A DNA stretch of 64,000 nt from CAWFPR01 sp963817635 (GCA_963817635.1 CAWFPR010000003.1:62001-126000), one strand, 5' to 3'. Positions 7,955 through 19,092 are shown, counted from the stretch's first letter. Program-made: numbers and translations. Notes: generated by a model from the letters alone, not told the origin.

Positions 7955-10900
7955 ATGCCCCGTCACGTCTTCACCGGACTTCGTGTGCTTGGCGCCAGCC
8001 TGGCCACATTCGCGCTGGCGTTCGCGTACCCGGTCGCGCCCGCCGCGTTGAGTTCCACCATCGTCATCAGCCAGGTCTACGGCGGCGGTGGCAACAGCGG
8101 CGCCACCCTCACGAACGATTTCATCGAGCTGTTCAACAGCGGATCGGCTCCCGTCAGCGTCACCGGCTGGAGCGTGCAGTACGCCTCGTCGGCCGGGAGC
8201 ACGTGGCAGAAGACCGACCTCGGCGGCACGATACCGCCGGGTGGCTACTACCTCGTCCAGGAGGCCCAGGGAGCCGGCGGCACCGTCAGCCTGCCGACGC
8301 CGGATGCCACGGGCGCGATTGCGATGTCCGGCACCTCGGCCAAGGTTGCGCTGGTCGACAGCGCGACGCTCCTGAGCGGCACGTGTCCGGGAGGCGTCGT
8401 CGACCTGGTCGGTTTCGGCGCGGCCAACTGCTTCGAAGGTGCCGCCGCGACGCCCGCGCTCTCCAACACGACCGCCGCCCTGCGGAACGACTCCGGGTGC
8501 GCCGAGACCGACAACAACAACGTCGACTTCACGGTCACGGCTCCCGCCCCGCGCAACAGCGCGTCAGGGCTGCACCTCTGCACGGGCGCCACGCAACCGG
8601 TCCTCACGATAGACGACGTCACGGTCAACGAAGGGGACAGCGGCCAGACGACGGCGAGCTTCACCGTCAGCCTGAGCATCGCGGCGCCGACGGCAGTGAC
8701 CTTCGACATCGCGACCGCCGACAACACCGCCACCACCGCTGACGGCGACTACGTGGCGCAGAGCCTCGCCGGTCAGGTGATTCCGGCCGGACAGCTGAGT
8801 TACACCTTCAACGTCGCCATCAACGGGGACCTGACGCCCGAGCCTGACGAGGCCTTCTTCGTCAACGTCACCGGCGTCAGCGGCGCGCTCGTCGGCGACG
8901 GCCAGGGCGTCGGCACGATTACCAATGACGACATCGCGCCGACGCTGTACGAGGTGGTGATCAGCCAGGTCTATGGCGGGGGCGGCAACAGCGGCGCCAC
9001 GTACACCAACGACTTCGTCGAACTGTTCAACCGCGGCGCGACGCCGGTAAGCCTGGACGGCTGGTCCATCCAGTACCTGTCGGCGGCCGGCGCAGGCACG
9101 TGGTCGACCACCGCCCTGAGCGGGACGATCGAACCCGGACGCTACTACCTGATCCAGGAGGCGGCCGGCGCGGGTGGAACCACCGGATTGCCGACGCCGG
9201 ACGCAACGGGGAGCATCGCCATGAGCGGCACGGCCGGCAAGGTGCTGCTGCGCACGACCGCCACGGCGGTGTCGGGTGCCTGCACGGCCGGGCCCTCCAT
9301 CGTGGACATCGTCGGCTACAACTCGACGGCGTCGTGCTACGAGGGCGCGCCGACCGGGGCATTGAGCAACACGACGGCGGCGCTGCGCAAACGCGGCGGC
9401 TGCTACGATTCGAACGACAACTCTGCGGATTTCTCGATCGCGCCGCCGTCGCCGCGCAGCAGCGCCAGCCCGATGCGCTCGTGCGAGTACACGAGCGTGG
9501 CGATCCACGACATCCAGGGCGACGGCGCGACGACGCCGTATTTCGGGCTGGACGTGACGACGACCGGGCATCGTGACGGGTCTCAAGATCAACGGGTTGT
9601 TCGTGCAAACGCCGGACGCGCTGGACGACAGCGATCCGGCGAGCTCGGAAGGGCCTCTTCGTATTCACGGGCGCGACGCCGACCGACGACGGTCGGGGAC
9701 GGAGGTGAACATCAAGGGCACGGCCACCGAGTACTTCAATCTGACCCAGATCGAGAGTTCGCTCGCCGGCGACGTGTCGGTGATGTCCAGCGGCAACGCG
9801 CTTCCGGCGCCCATTTCACTGACGCCGGCGCTGCTCAGCCCCACGGGAACCGCCGATCAGCTGGAGCGGTTCGAAGGCATGCGCGTGCAGACGGGAACGC
9901 TCACGAGCGTCGGGCCGACCGACGGGTTTGGCGAAGTGTATACGGTCCTCTCTGGCACGCGCGCGTCCGTTGCGCGAGCCAGGGGCGCCGGCCTCGGAGT
10001 TTCCGCTCCCGCCGGATCCGGTCACCGGACTGCCGGACTGCTGCGTGGCGCAGTGGGACGAGAATCCGGAGCGGCTCGTCGTGGACACCGATGGCCTGCT
10101 GGGCTCGACGCGGCTCGACGTGACCTCGAACGTCACGATCTCCGGCGTCACCGGCCCGCTCGACTACACGTTCGGCGCCTACAAGGTGCTGCCCGAAACG
10201 ACGCCGGTTGCGTCGCCGAACATGACGGCCGTCGCCGTCCCGGTTCCGGCCGCCAACGAGTTCACGATCGCGGGATACAACATCGAGAACTTCACGGGCA
10301 ACGACACGCAGCGCCGCAAGGCGGCGATCAACATCCGCACGGTGATGCGGTCGCCGGACATCATCGGGCTGATCGAGATTCTGAACCTCGCGACCCTGCA
10401 GGCCCTGGCGGACCAGGTCAATGCGGATGCCATGGCGGCCGGCGAGGCGAACCCGGGCTATGAAGCGCGCCTGATCCCCGCGCCGGCGGGCGGCACACAG
10501 AACGTCGGCTTCCTGGTGAAAACGTCGCGCGTCCTCATCCACGACGTGTGGCAGTACGCCGGCGATGCGCCGTGTTGCCGAGCGGCGCGTTCCTGCACGA
10601 CCGGCCTCCGCTCGTGCTCGACGCCACGGTTGATCCGAACGGCGTCAATCCGGGACGCGTCCTCGTCGTCGTCAATCACCCGCGGTCCTTCATCGACATC
10701 GAACTGCACGATGCCGAGGGCGAGCGAGTTCGTGGGAAGCGGACGGCGCAGGCCGAGTCGATCGCGACGCTGCTGCAGGATCTGCAGTCGACGAACCCGG
10801 GCACACCGGTGATCGCGGTCGGCGATTACAACGCGTACCAGTTCAGCGACGGGTACACGGACCCGCTCTCGGTGATCACGGGCAACCCGACGCCGGGCGA

Positions 10901-11746
10901 CCAGATCGTCGAGAGCGGAAGCCCGACCTCGTCACGCCGGATTTCGTGAACCTGACGAACACGCTGCCGGCGGACCAGCGCTACAGCTTCGTGTTCGAGG
11001 GCACGCCGCAGGCACTGGACCACGTCATGATCAACGACGTCGCGCAGCGCTACGTGCAGCGCTACGCGGTGGCGCGCAGCAACTCCGACTTCCCGGACAG
11101 CGCAGCCGCCGGACTCATCGGTGATCCCGCGCGGCCGGAACGCAACTCCGATCACGATCAGCCGGTCGCCTACTTCGCGTTCCCAGGCACGCCGGTCGTG
11201 ACGCTGAACGGCAGCGCGACGATGAACGTGGAGGCCTACACCAGCTTCGTCGACCCGGGCGCCACGGCGCATGACGATTTCGGTCCGCTTCCGGTGAGCG
11301 TCAGCGGTGCGGTCGAACGTGAACGTGCCAGGCACCTACACGCTGTCGTACAGCGCCACGAACATCTACCAGACCACGACCGTCACGCGCACGGTCATCG
11401 TCGCCGACACGAGGGCCCCGGTCATCAGCAAGCATGCTGGCGACGCCGCAACGCGCTCGGATCGCCGAACCACAAGATCGATGGACGTGACGGTGCACTA
11501 CAGCGGTACGGGAGGCGAGCGGCACCGCGACGTGCTCGCTGTCCGTCAGCAGCAACGAGCCGATCGACGGCCTCGGCGACGGCAACACGAGCGTGGACTG
11601 GGAGGTGCTCGACGCGCATCACGTCCGGCTGCGCGCCGAGCGCTCGGGCCATGGCAGGGCCGCATCTACACCGATCACGCTGACGTGCTCCGACGCGTCG
11701 GGCAACACGTCCACGGCGGCGGTCATGGGTGACGGTCGCGAAGTGA
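7955..11746 (+). CDS. Large secreted nuclease: lamin-tail, Calx-beta and EEP domains (multiply frameshifted)
   Basis: A signal peptide (about residues 1-30) is followed by a lamin-tail-like domain (STIVISQVYGGGGNSGAT), a Calx-beta domain (about 205-325, from TIDDVTVNEGDSG), a second lamin-tail domain almost identical in its opening (VVISQVYGGGGNSGAT), then an endonuclease/exonuclease/phosphatase domain. The last shows YNIENF (near 10276), IIGLIEI, GDYNAYQF (near 10822) and SDHDQPVAYF (near 11150), the usual catalytic Asn/Asp/His motifs. Ig-like repeats follow (PVVTLNGSATMNVEAYTSF). The architecture fits ExeM/NucH-type extracellular DNases that degrade environmental DNA. From about 9560 the frame changes at least seven times (about 9570, 9655, 9955, 10575, 10920, 11320 and 11450-11700). 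Family motifs continue in each frame, so sequence error is likelier than decay. The last frame stops at 11746. Confidence 0.75.
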
Positions 11747-11753
11747 TCTGACG

Positions 11754-11819
11754 TCCGGCTGACGCCGGACGCTGCGGTGGGTCCCGTGTGGATGCTCGCA
11801 GCGTCCGGCGTCAGCCGGA
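11754..11819. repeat. BIME-like pair of REP hairpins
   Basis: A 22-base sequence at 11754-11775 recurs as a perfect reverse complement at 11798-11819, separated by 22 bases. Each arm is itself a hairpin (TCCGGC-TGAC-GCCGGA). A partial third unit follows at about 11825-11842. It begins eight bases after the nuclease stop codon and may serve as a terminator or an mRNA-stabilising element. Confidence 0.8.
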
Positions 11820-11874
11820 GGAGTCGGCTTCGGCCGGACGAGTCCCCGCCGCGTGTTCTCACTTCAAACCCTGC

Positions 11875-11880
11875 TATATT
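11875..11880 (+). promoter_or_regulatory. Predicted -10 box of the WYL regulator
   Basis: TATATT lies 6 bases before ATG 11887, the spacing expected for a leaderless transcript. No clear -35 hexamer is seen. Confidence 0.45.
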
Positions 11881-11886
11881 GCCCGC

Positions 11887-12937
11887 ATGGCGGCACGCTG
11901 TTGCGTAACCAGGAGGTCATCCGGCAGTGGGCGATCCTGCGCGACCTCGAGTCGTCGCGCCGGGCGACGATTGACGAGCTCGCCGAGCGGACCGGCGTCT
12001 CGACCCGGACGATCCGGCGCGACCTGGATGCGCTCCAGGCCGCAGGTTTTCCGCTCTTCGACGAGGTGGACGAGAACAACAAGCGCTACTGGACGCTCGA
12101 GCAGAAGGCGTTCAAGCGGCTCGACGACACCGCCTTCACCCTCGCCGAACTGAGCGCGCTGTACTTCTCGCGCACGCTCGTGGAGTGCCTCGCGGCCACG
12201 CCATTTCAGCACGACGTCCGCAGCGCATTCGAGAAAGCTCGCCGGTGCGCTCACGCCCGGCATGCGGCAACTGCTCGATCGGCTGCCGCTCGTCATGCAG
12301 GCCAAGGCGGACCCGGGCGGACAGTTCCGGCACCTCGTCGGACGATGCCGGCGCCCGCGCGCCGCGCAGCGCGCGCGTCGCCCAGCTGCTCGACGCGATC
12401 CTGCATCACCGCCGGGTCGCGCTCCGGTATCACTCGTTCTCGAGCAATCGCGAGAAGGACTACGTGCTCGAGCCGTACCGGCTCGTCTTCGCGCAGGGCG
12501 GGCTGTACGTGGTGGCGTTCGTGCCCGAATACCAGCAGCTCCGCACTTTCGCCGTCGAGCGCATGCTGTCGGTGTCGGTGACCGAGGAGCGATTCGAGCC
12601 GAAGGATCTGCCCGACGACGCGTTCGCGCACTCGCTGGGCGTGAACCAGGGCACGCCGGAGCGCATCGAGGTGAAGTTCGAGCCGCGGATTGCGCGCTAC
12701 GTGAAGGAGCGCACGTGGCATGCGTCACAGCAGACCAGCGAGGATCCCGACGGCACGCTCACGATGACGCTGAACGTGTGCAACGACTGGGCGCTCCGCA
12801 GCTGGATCCTCGGCTTCGGCCCGCTCGCCCGTGTGGTGTCGCCGCCGGAACTGGCGACGCAAATCCTCGAGGAAATCGAGGGCGCGCGCTCGCAGTACGT
12901 GCCGCGGCTCGATTTCGATCTGCCCGCTGGCGAATAA
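11887..12937 (+). CDS. WYL-domain transcriptional regulator (frameshifted)
   Basis: The N-terminal winged helix reads AILRDLESSRRATIDELAER and TGVSTRTIRRDLDALQAAGF, a DeoR/HTH_11-like fold. The C-terminal part has the WYL core (ALRYHSFSSNREKDYVLEPY) and a WCX extension ending in LDFDLPAGE. Such proteins are repressors or activators that sense nucleic-acid or nucleotide ligands. Three frame problems occur: one between ATG 11887 and the RNQEVIRQW segment, one near 12240 and one near 12320. ATG 11887 is preferred as the start because a -10 box lies 6 bases upstream; an in-frame TTG at 11901 is the alternative. No target gene is evident next to it. Confidence 0.7.
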
Positions 12938-13272
12938 ACACGTGCGGCCTTCGCCGAGCGCCACCGGCTCGTGCAGTTCGACGATCAGTCGCGCTCGACA
13001 CGGGCCGACGGCACCCACGAAGCGCACGACAGCGTAGCAGTCGAAGAACACGAAGAAACACCTTTTGGGCTTCGTGAACTTCGCGTCCTTGGTGCCTCTT
13101 CGTGAGTGCCGTCGGCCCGAGCAGCGTGACAGCGTAGCAGCCCGACAGCGTCGTTACACCATTCCGCTCTTCGTGTGCTTCGTGTCCTTCGCGGCCTTCG
13201 AGAGTGCCGTCGGCATGAGCAGCTCGACAGCGTGGCACCTCGACAGCGTGGCAGCCCGACAGCTCGACTGCC
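12938..13272. other. Intergenic region with CTTCGTG and GACAGCGTGGCAG phrase repeats
   Basis: No gene is supported here. From 13027 to 13266 two related units of about 100 bases follow each other. Each consists of CACGAAG / CTTCGTGTCCTTCG-type phrases, then GAGTGCCGTCGGC, GAGCAGC and GACAGCGTRGCAG phrases. The last block (13222-13266) repeats CGACAGCGTGGCA three times and ends against the 3' end of the DUF5916 gene at 13273. 12938-13026 shows nothing recognisable. Confidence 0.75.
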
Positions 13273-15804
13273 TCAGTAGTTGAGCCAGTACGCCCACTTG
13301 ATCAGGAAGACATTGCGCGCCGGCGCGTCGAACACGCCCGCCACGTCGCGGCGGAAGCGGAACGCGCCCGTGTCGAGCACCTCTTCGCGTCCCTGCTGCC
13401 ACACGACGAACAGGGTCGACCCCGGCCGGTATTCCCACCGGAGCACGTTCGTCGTCCTGAAGGACCGGTAGTTGAAGTCGGGATTGCCGTCGTACGCGAT
13501 CGGCGTGTACCGGTCGTCGTACGCGCGCGACCGGCCGTCCGCCAGCGCCTTGAAGTTCGAATAGTCGCCGGCCGACACGAACGGCTGCGCGTAGAGCTGG
13601 ATCGACAAAGTGGGCGTCACGGTGTAGTTGACGCGCGCGGTGAGCCCGACGGTGCTCTGATCGATGCGGCCGAAGACGTACCGGCCCGCCGCGTCCTGTT
13701 CGATCCACTGCGACTGATCGTGGTTGCGGCTCAGGCCCACGCCTCCGGAGACCGACAGGAAGGACGTGGGACGCCACGACAGCGAGGGGCTGAAATCCGC
13801 GAACGTCGTGCCCCGCCCATCCGTGGAGTTGGACGTGCTGAGGCTGACCGACACGGCCTTGCGCCCGTCGGTGTTCATGTAGGTCCAGAGGCTGCGCTGG
13901 GCGTTGCCGTACGCGCCCGGCCCGCCGCGGGTCGCGCGGTCGTCGAACCCGCGCGCGTTCAGGTTGATCCCGAATCCCGCGCTCCAGTTGTTCAGGAACA
14001 CCGCGTGGGCGTTCACGTTCCCGCCGGAGAACAGGAGGTCCCCATCGGCGTTCCAGCCGGCCCATTGATTGAGGTTGTAGCGGAAGCTGCGCAGGTACTT
14101 CGACGGCTTGTCGTAGCGCACCTGCATCCAGTTGCTCATCGAGCGCTGGTCGGCACGGCGGAGGAAGCCGACGTCGTTCATGTCGAAGCCGGGACTCTTG
14201 ATCGAGACGTTCGAATTGAAGCGCACGCGCTCGCCGCCGATCTTCGACACCGAGAGATTCGCGCCGAACCCGTTCAGCGACGTGCGAGACGGGTCATAGT
14301 GGAGGGCCGTCGAATCGGGCCGCTGGTAGCTGTGGACGGTGCTCCGCTGGAGGTCGTCGATCGCGGCAGGGTCGCCGCGGACGGTGCTGGCCGCCCAGAA
14401 GCCCTGCACGGCGTACGACGGGCTCAAGCGCCAGTCCCAGTCGAGGCCGCCCGTGTAGGCCTGGCCCGGCAGGAACCGTGTGGCCTCGTCCAGCCGCCGG
14501 TTCGCCGCCGTCACCATGAACCCGAGCGAGGACTGGTTGGTGAAATCACGGCGCGCGCGCAGCACGGAATAACTGGTCAACGGCTCGATGGTCTGCCGGG
14601 TCCGGAGCGATCCAAGCGCGATATCCGCGTGTTCGTTCGAGGTCACCGCGTTGAGCGCCCCGATCGAGAAAGCGCCCACGCGGCCGGTGAGCTTCGCCGC
14701 GCCGAGGATGGTCGTCTGCGCCGGCGCCGACGCATACCCGCCGTCCGGCACGTCCGCCGAGCCGCGCGGTGAACGGCCTATGCGACGCGAATAGAACAGC
14801 CCGCTGCACTGGCCGTCGCTGCAATCGACGTCGAATCGGAAGATGCCTGACCCTTCGACGAAGAACGGCCGGCGCTCGTCGAAGAAGGTCTCGAACCCCG
14901 AGAGGTTCACGACCGCGGGGTCGGCCTCGACCTGGCCAAAGTCGGGATTGGCGGTGCCGGTGAGCGTGAGGCCGGGCTTCAGCGCGTACTTGAAGTCGAC
15001 GCCGAGCGAGCCGTCGGGCTCGTTCGCTCTCGCGAGTGGATTCTGCGCGTCGGCTCGCGCCGTCGTGACGTCACCGACGAGATACGGGACGACTTCCAGG
15101 CGCTTCGGCGACTTGTCCAGCCTGAGGTTCGTGAGTTCGCCGAACGCGGAGACGTATCCGTTGGCGCTCTTCGAAAGGAGCGGCCACGTCGTCGTTTCGT
15201 TCAGCCGCGCGATTTGGCGCATGACGGCGAAGCCGAACGTCGAAGACTCTCCCGCATGGAAGCGAAGCTGCGAGAAGGGGATCCGGAATTCCGCGCGCCA
15301 GCCGCGCGCGTCGCGGGACACGGCGACGTCCCAGACCGCGTCCCATCCGGGGTCGGTGTTGCCGTCGTTGTAGTAGTAGACGTCCTGCTTGACGCCGGCG
15401 GGATTCACGCCGAACCCGAACGCGGAGCGGCGATCGTGGAACGAGTCGAACATCACGCGAATCCAGTCCGACGGCGAGTCCTGATCGCGCCGGGTGCGGA
15501 TGCCGACGAGGCGCGCCGGCTCCGGATCGAGCGCGAGCACGGCGACGTAGACAGCGGAATCGTCGTACGCGACGCGGACTTCGCGTGTCGAAGGTCGCGG
15601 GATCGCCGTCGCGCGGGTCGCGCTGTTTGAAGCCGCTGATGACCGGCGCCTGCTGCCAGACGGCGTCATTCAGGTCGCCATCCACCCGGATGGCGGACGC
15701 GGCGGGAATCGGTGTCGCGGGCACGCGCGGCGTGGACCGGTCAGCCGCGTTCGCCACACCGGAGCACGCCCCCAGACCACCATCAGGATCGCAATCAGAC
15801 GCAT
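13273..15804 (-). CDS. CBM9/DUF5916 outer-membrane protein (frameshifted N-terminus)
   Basis: About 840 residues. A signal peptide starts at ATG 15804 (MRLIAILMVVWG), then the frame slips to ACSGVANAAD and continues to the CBM9-like domain (IRVDGDLNDAVWQQAPVI, then VRVAYDDSAVYVAVLA after a second slip near 15590). The DUF5916 part includes FRIPFSQLRF, GVDFKYALKPGLTLTGTANP and NPDFGQVEADP. It ends in beta-strand-rich sequence with the C-terminal signature WAYWLNY, typical of an outer-membrane beta-barrel. Such proteins are abundant in Acidobacteriota and often accompany degradative or TonB-type functions; the substrate is unknown. The gene stands alone between a WYL regulator and an HNH nuclease. 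Confidence 0.75.
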
Positions 15805-15930
15805 GTCCACCCGCAGCCGCCAGCGTTCCAGCCCGGCCATGCGCAGCCAACGGTCGCCGACAGAGCGACGGGGGATCGCGGCCGCGATTTGTCGAACGCT
15901 GGCTTAGACGAGGCGAGTGCTGCTAATGGT

Positions 15931-16411
15931 TTAGCAGTTGTCTTCTGAGGACGCGGAACGGCGACTGGTGGGGCGACCGGCGCGCCAGGCGAGAGTCACC
16001 GACAGGTGACAGGCACGGCAGAGCAGGCGGTAGTTCTCGAGCCCGCACTCGCCGCCGCCGTCCGCCACGGGGACGATGTGATCGGCCTCCCACCGGGGTT
16101 TCTGCTGACGCCAGGCCTTGCGGGCGGCTCGGTCGCCGGCCGCCGGCTTCGAACGGGTCCACTCGCGATGCGCCTTGACCACGTTGAACCCGCACAACCG
16201 GCAGACACCCTTGTCCCGCTTCTTGATCTGCTTGCGTACGTACCAGGGACTGCTGCGGATCTTCCACTCGTGCACACAGGGGTCGCTGCAAAACGTGCGG
16301 CGTGGCGGATTCACGGGCCCGGCACCAGCGACAGATCGGCTCGCCGGCGTCGTTCCGCTCGGGCTTCCCCCACTGATCGGCCGTGACGACGCGCTGACGA
16401 CGAGTGCTCAC
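15931..16411 (-). CDS. HNH endonuclease with zinc-binding cysteine pairs (frameshifted)
   Basis: The N-terminal part from 16411 (MSTRRQRVVTADQWGKPERN, then ICRWC) and the C-terminal part (RRTFCSDPCVHEWKIRS, CRLCGFNV, ADHIVPVADGGGE, LLCRACH) lie in frames offset by one near 16315. Joined, they give about 160 residues with three CxxC-type pairs and the HNH core DHIVPVADGG...N..LLC..CH. HNH proteins cut DNA in restriction, mobility or repair; standalone copies like this are often of unknown role. A 27-base direct repeat lies upstream. The gene could be functional if the shift is a sequence error. Confidence 0.7.
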
Positions 16412-16460
16412 GCTTCGCGTATCGGATCCTGACGGCTGTGAGTTTAACCACGGATTACAC

Positions 16461-16540
16461 GATCACACGGATTACACAGATCCGGACTCGGCGAGGGGAG
16501 TCAATTGACCACAGATCACACGGATTACACAGATCCGGAC
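16461..16540. repeat. 27-bp direct repeat with GGATTACACAGAT phrases
   Basis: The 27 bases at 16461-16487 recur exactly at 16514-16540 (core CACACGGATTACACAGATCC), with related fragments at 16448-16460. The repeat lies between the HNH gene and egtD. It resembles 'accacagattacacggattacacagat' phrase repeats that I recall from several environmental phyla. Confidence 0.85.
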
Positions 16541-16593
16541 GGCGGCCGCGGACGCGGCCAGCGGAATATGGCCGGCGGTGAGCCACTGTGCGG

Positions 16594-17559
16594 TCACGAC
16601 GCGGCGAACAACGTCAGCGCGAACCGCGCCTCGCCGTCGATCCACTGCTCGCGGGTCGTGAAGCCGGTATCGCGCCCCATGCGGCGGATCTGATCCGGAT
16701 CGTATTTGTAGGAGCTTTCGGTCCAGATGTGTTCGCCGCGGGCGAAGTCTACGGTGAGGCCGGCGGCGTCGATGCGGACGGACTGATCGACGCGGCTCAC
16801 CAGGTGCATCTCGACCCGCTGGTCGTCGCTGTTCCAGACGGCACGATGGGCAAAGGCGTGCAGATCGAACGTGCCGCCCAGCTCGCGATTGATCCGCACG
16901 AGCAGGTTCTTGTCGAACGCCGCCGTGACGCCGAGCGGGTCGTCGTAGGCCAGCAGGAGATCGCGTTCGGGCTTGACGAGGTCCGCGCCGAGCAGCAACT
17001 GGTCGCCCGGCGCGAGCGCCCGTCGGATGCGGCGCAGGAAGTCGATCGCGGCGGGCGCGTCGAAATTGCCGATGTTCGACCCGAGAAACAGCACGAGCAT
17101 CGGCCCGGTGCCCTCGCGCGCGGCGACGGCGCGGCGCAGGCCGTCTTCGTAGGTGGACTGGTGCCCGACGACCGACACGTGCTGCAGGGCCGTGAGCCGC
17201 TGTTCGGTGTGCTCGAGCGCCTGCGACGAGACGTCGATGAGGTGCACGCGCGCGCGGCCCTCCGCCGCCTGCAGCGCTTCGGCGAGCAGCATCAGCTTCT
17301 CGCCGTTCCCGCAGCCCAGCTCCACGATCGTGATGCTGTCCTTTCGGCCGAGCGCCCGCACGACGGCCGGCGCGTGGCGGGCAATGAGGCCGCTTTCCGC
17401 GCGCGTGATGCGGTACCACGGCAGCCGGCAGATCGCGTCGAAGAGGCTCGACCCGAGCGAGTCGTACAGGTACTTCGACTGCAGCTGCCTGGGCTCGAGC
17501 GCGAGATCGCGCCGGACCTCTGCGGCAAACTCCGCGACGTAGGTATCGGTTGTCGTCAT
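16594..17559 (-). CDS. egtD: L-histidine N-alpha-methyltransferase
   Basis: About 321 residues from ATG 17559, the normal EgtD length. Signatures include LYDSLGSSLFDAICRLPWYR (substrate-binding region, about 31-50), the SAM-binding motif IVELGCGNGEK (about 76-86), LFLGSNIGNF (about 150-159) and the C-terminal EHIWTESSYKY. The enzyme trimethylates histidine to hercynine with three SAM, the first step of ergothioneine synthesis. The start overlaps the egtB stop by four bases (ATGA), giving tight coupling. Later egt genes are not adjacent. Confidence 0.92.
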   Translation of the reverse strand: MTTTDTYVAEFAAEVRRDLALEPRQLQSKYLYDSLGSSLFDAICRLPWYRITRAESGLIARHAPAVVRALGRKDSITIVELGCGNGEKLMLLAEALQAAEGRARVHLIDVSSQALEHTEQRLTALQHVSVVGHQSTYEDGLRRAVAAREGTGPMLVLFLGSNIGNFDAPAAIDFLRRIRRALAPGDQLLLGADLVKPERDLLLAYDDPLGVTAAFDKNLLVRINRELGGTFDLHAFAHRAVWNSDDQRVEMHLVSRVDQSVRIDAAGLTVDFARGEHIWTESSYKYDPDQIRRMGRDTGFTTREQWIDGEARFALTLFAAS

Positions 17560-18887
17560 CGCGCGGTCCGGAACGTGGCGTAAACGTAAGGATAGTTCGG
17601 GCGGAACCAGTTGCGGAAACTGGGGCGGATGAGCGTCCGCGCGGTGGCCGGCGAGGCTCCCTTCATGACGTAGTGCTGATTGTCGAAGAAGTCGGCCGAG
17701 TACTCCGGGTACGAGGCCATGGGCGCGAAGCCCGGAAACGGCGCGAAGATCGTGGACGTCCATTCCCAGCCGTTGCCGACGAGATCGTGGACGCCCCAGG
17801 CGCTCGCGCCAGCCGGCCGGGCCCCCGCCGGAACCGGCTCCCAGTGTTCGAAATCGAAATTGCCGCGTGTGGAATCCGGCGGCTCGCTGCCCCAGGGGAA
17901 TTCGCGTTCCTCACCGCCCGGTGTGCCGAAGGCTGCGCGATGGAACTCGGCCTCGCTCGGCAGGCGGCGTCCCTGCCATCGCGCATAGGCGGAGGCCTCC
18001 GCGTGGCTGACGTATGCCGGCCAGGCGAGCGGCAACGGGAAATCCTCGAACATGCCGTGCCAGAGAAAGTCCTTCCCCTTTCGGACCCAGAATGTCGGAT
18101 GCTGCAGCCCTTCGCTCCGCAGCCAGTCCCAGTCGGCGTCCGTCCAGAGCGTCCGGTTGGTGTAGCCGCCGGCTTCGACGAAGGCGAGCAGGTCCGCGTT
18201 GGTCACGTTGTGGACGTCGATCTCGAAGGCCGGCACGTGGATGCGATGGCGGTCGAATTCGTTGTCCCAGCCAAACGCGATCGTTTCGCGATCGGCGCCG
18301 AGCATCGCGTCACCGGCGGGAACGGGGACGGCCGCATAGGCCGGCGGGACGCCGCCGATCTCGTACCTGACGCCGGCCGGCTTCGCCTTCTGCGCGTGCG
18401 GCAGGCGGTGCCACATGTACAGGAGCGTCTCCTGGTGCATCGCTTCGTGTTCGATGGCGGTGTAGAGCCCTTGGGCCCGATGCATCGCGGGGCGGTCGTC
18501 GATGAATGGCGCGTGTTCGATGGCCTCCACCACCGCGCGGTCGCAGGCGTCCGCGAATGCGAGCACCGCGTCGCGCGCAGGCCATTGGGTCGAGGCGCCG
18601 CTGCGCGGCACGGCGGCCGCTTCGCTCTCGGGATCGATGCCGCGGGCGAACAGCTGCTCGAGGCGCGCATCCACGGGGGGGCGGCCCAGGCCGCGTTCGA
18701 GAAACGCAATGGCGCTGAAGGCGGGCAGGTGCCCTTCGTAGAACACGATCGGATTGCGCAACGCGATCGGCCGCAGGTAGTACGCCGCCGGATCGATGAT
18801 GTCGAAAATGGCGCGCGATCGCGTCCGGTTGCGCGTGTAGGCCTCAATTACGGCCGGGCGATCCACCTCGATTTCCAGCACCGACAC
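17556..18887 (-). CDS. egtB: Hercynine oxygenase (sulfoxide synthase), ergothioneine biosynthesis
   Basis: A 443-residue protein with an N-terminal DinB-like domain carrying the iron-binding HEAMHQE motif (about residues 148-154) and a C-terminal formylglycine-generating-enzyme-like domain (VPAFEIDVHNVTNADLLAF, GNGWEWTSTIFAPFPGF, ATFRTAR). It joins oxidised hercynine to a thiol (cysteine or gamma-glutamylcysteine). GTG 18887 has an AAGGAGG site about 7 bases upstream. egtB precedes egtD in a two-gene operon; egtE-type lyase and amidohydrolase genes are not in the window, so the pathway must be completed elsewhere. Confidence 0.92.
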   Translation of the reverse strand: MSVLEIEVDRPAVIEAYTRNRTRSRAIFDIIDPAAYYLRPIALRNPIVFYEGHLPAFSAIAFLERGLGRPPVDARLEQLFARGIDPESEAAAVPRSGASTQWPARDAVLAFADACDRAVVEAIEHAPFIDDRPAMHRAQGLYTAIEHEAMHQETLLYMWHRLPHAQKAKPAGVRYEIGGVPPAYAAVPVPAGDAMLGADRETIAFGWDNEFDRHRIHVPAFEIDVHNVTNADLLAFVEAGGYTNRTLWTDADWDWLRSEGLQHPTFWVRKGKDFLWHGMFEDFPLPLAWPAYVSHAEASAYARWQGRRLPSEAEFHRAAFGTPGGEEREFPWGSEPPDSTRGNFDFEHWEPVPAGARPAGASAWGVHDLVGNGWEWTSTIFAPFPGFAPMASYPEYSADFFDNQHYVMKGASPATARTLIRPSFRNWFRPNYPYVYATFRTAR

Positions 18888-19056
18888 GTTCAGCCTCCTT
18901 TCAGGCTCTTCCGGGCCTCGCGGACCATTCTCGGGGGCAGTATATGCCCGGGCCCGGGGTAGGACGCGCCGCAGTGGGACGGCGATTCACATCAGGCGGC
19001 AAAACGGGCGGCCAGCCCGTCCGGTGGCGCCTCACGTTCACGCGCGAAGGGCCGAA

Positions 19057-19085
19057 TTGTGCCGCCCCCATGCATTTGTTACTAT
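19057..19085 (+). promoter_or_regulatory. Promoter of the small zinc-ribbon gene, probably leaderless
   Basis: TTGTGC (19057-19062), a 17-base spacer and TACTAT (19080-19085) are followed after 7 bases by the in-frame ATG at 19093. The upstream ATG at 19084 overlaps the -10 box and is unlikely to be used. Confidence 0.55.
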
Positions 19086-19092
19086 GTCGCTC

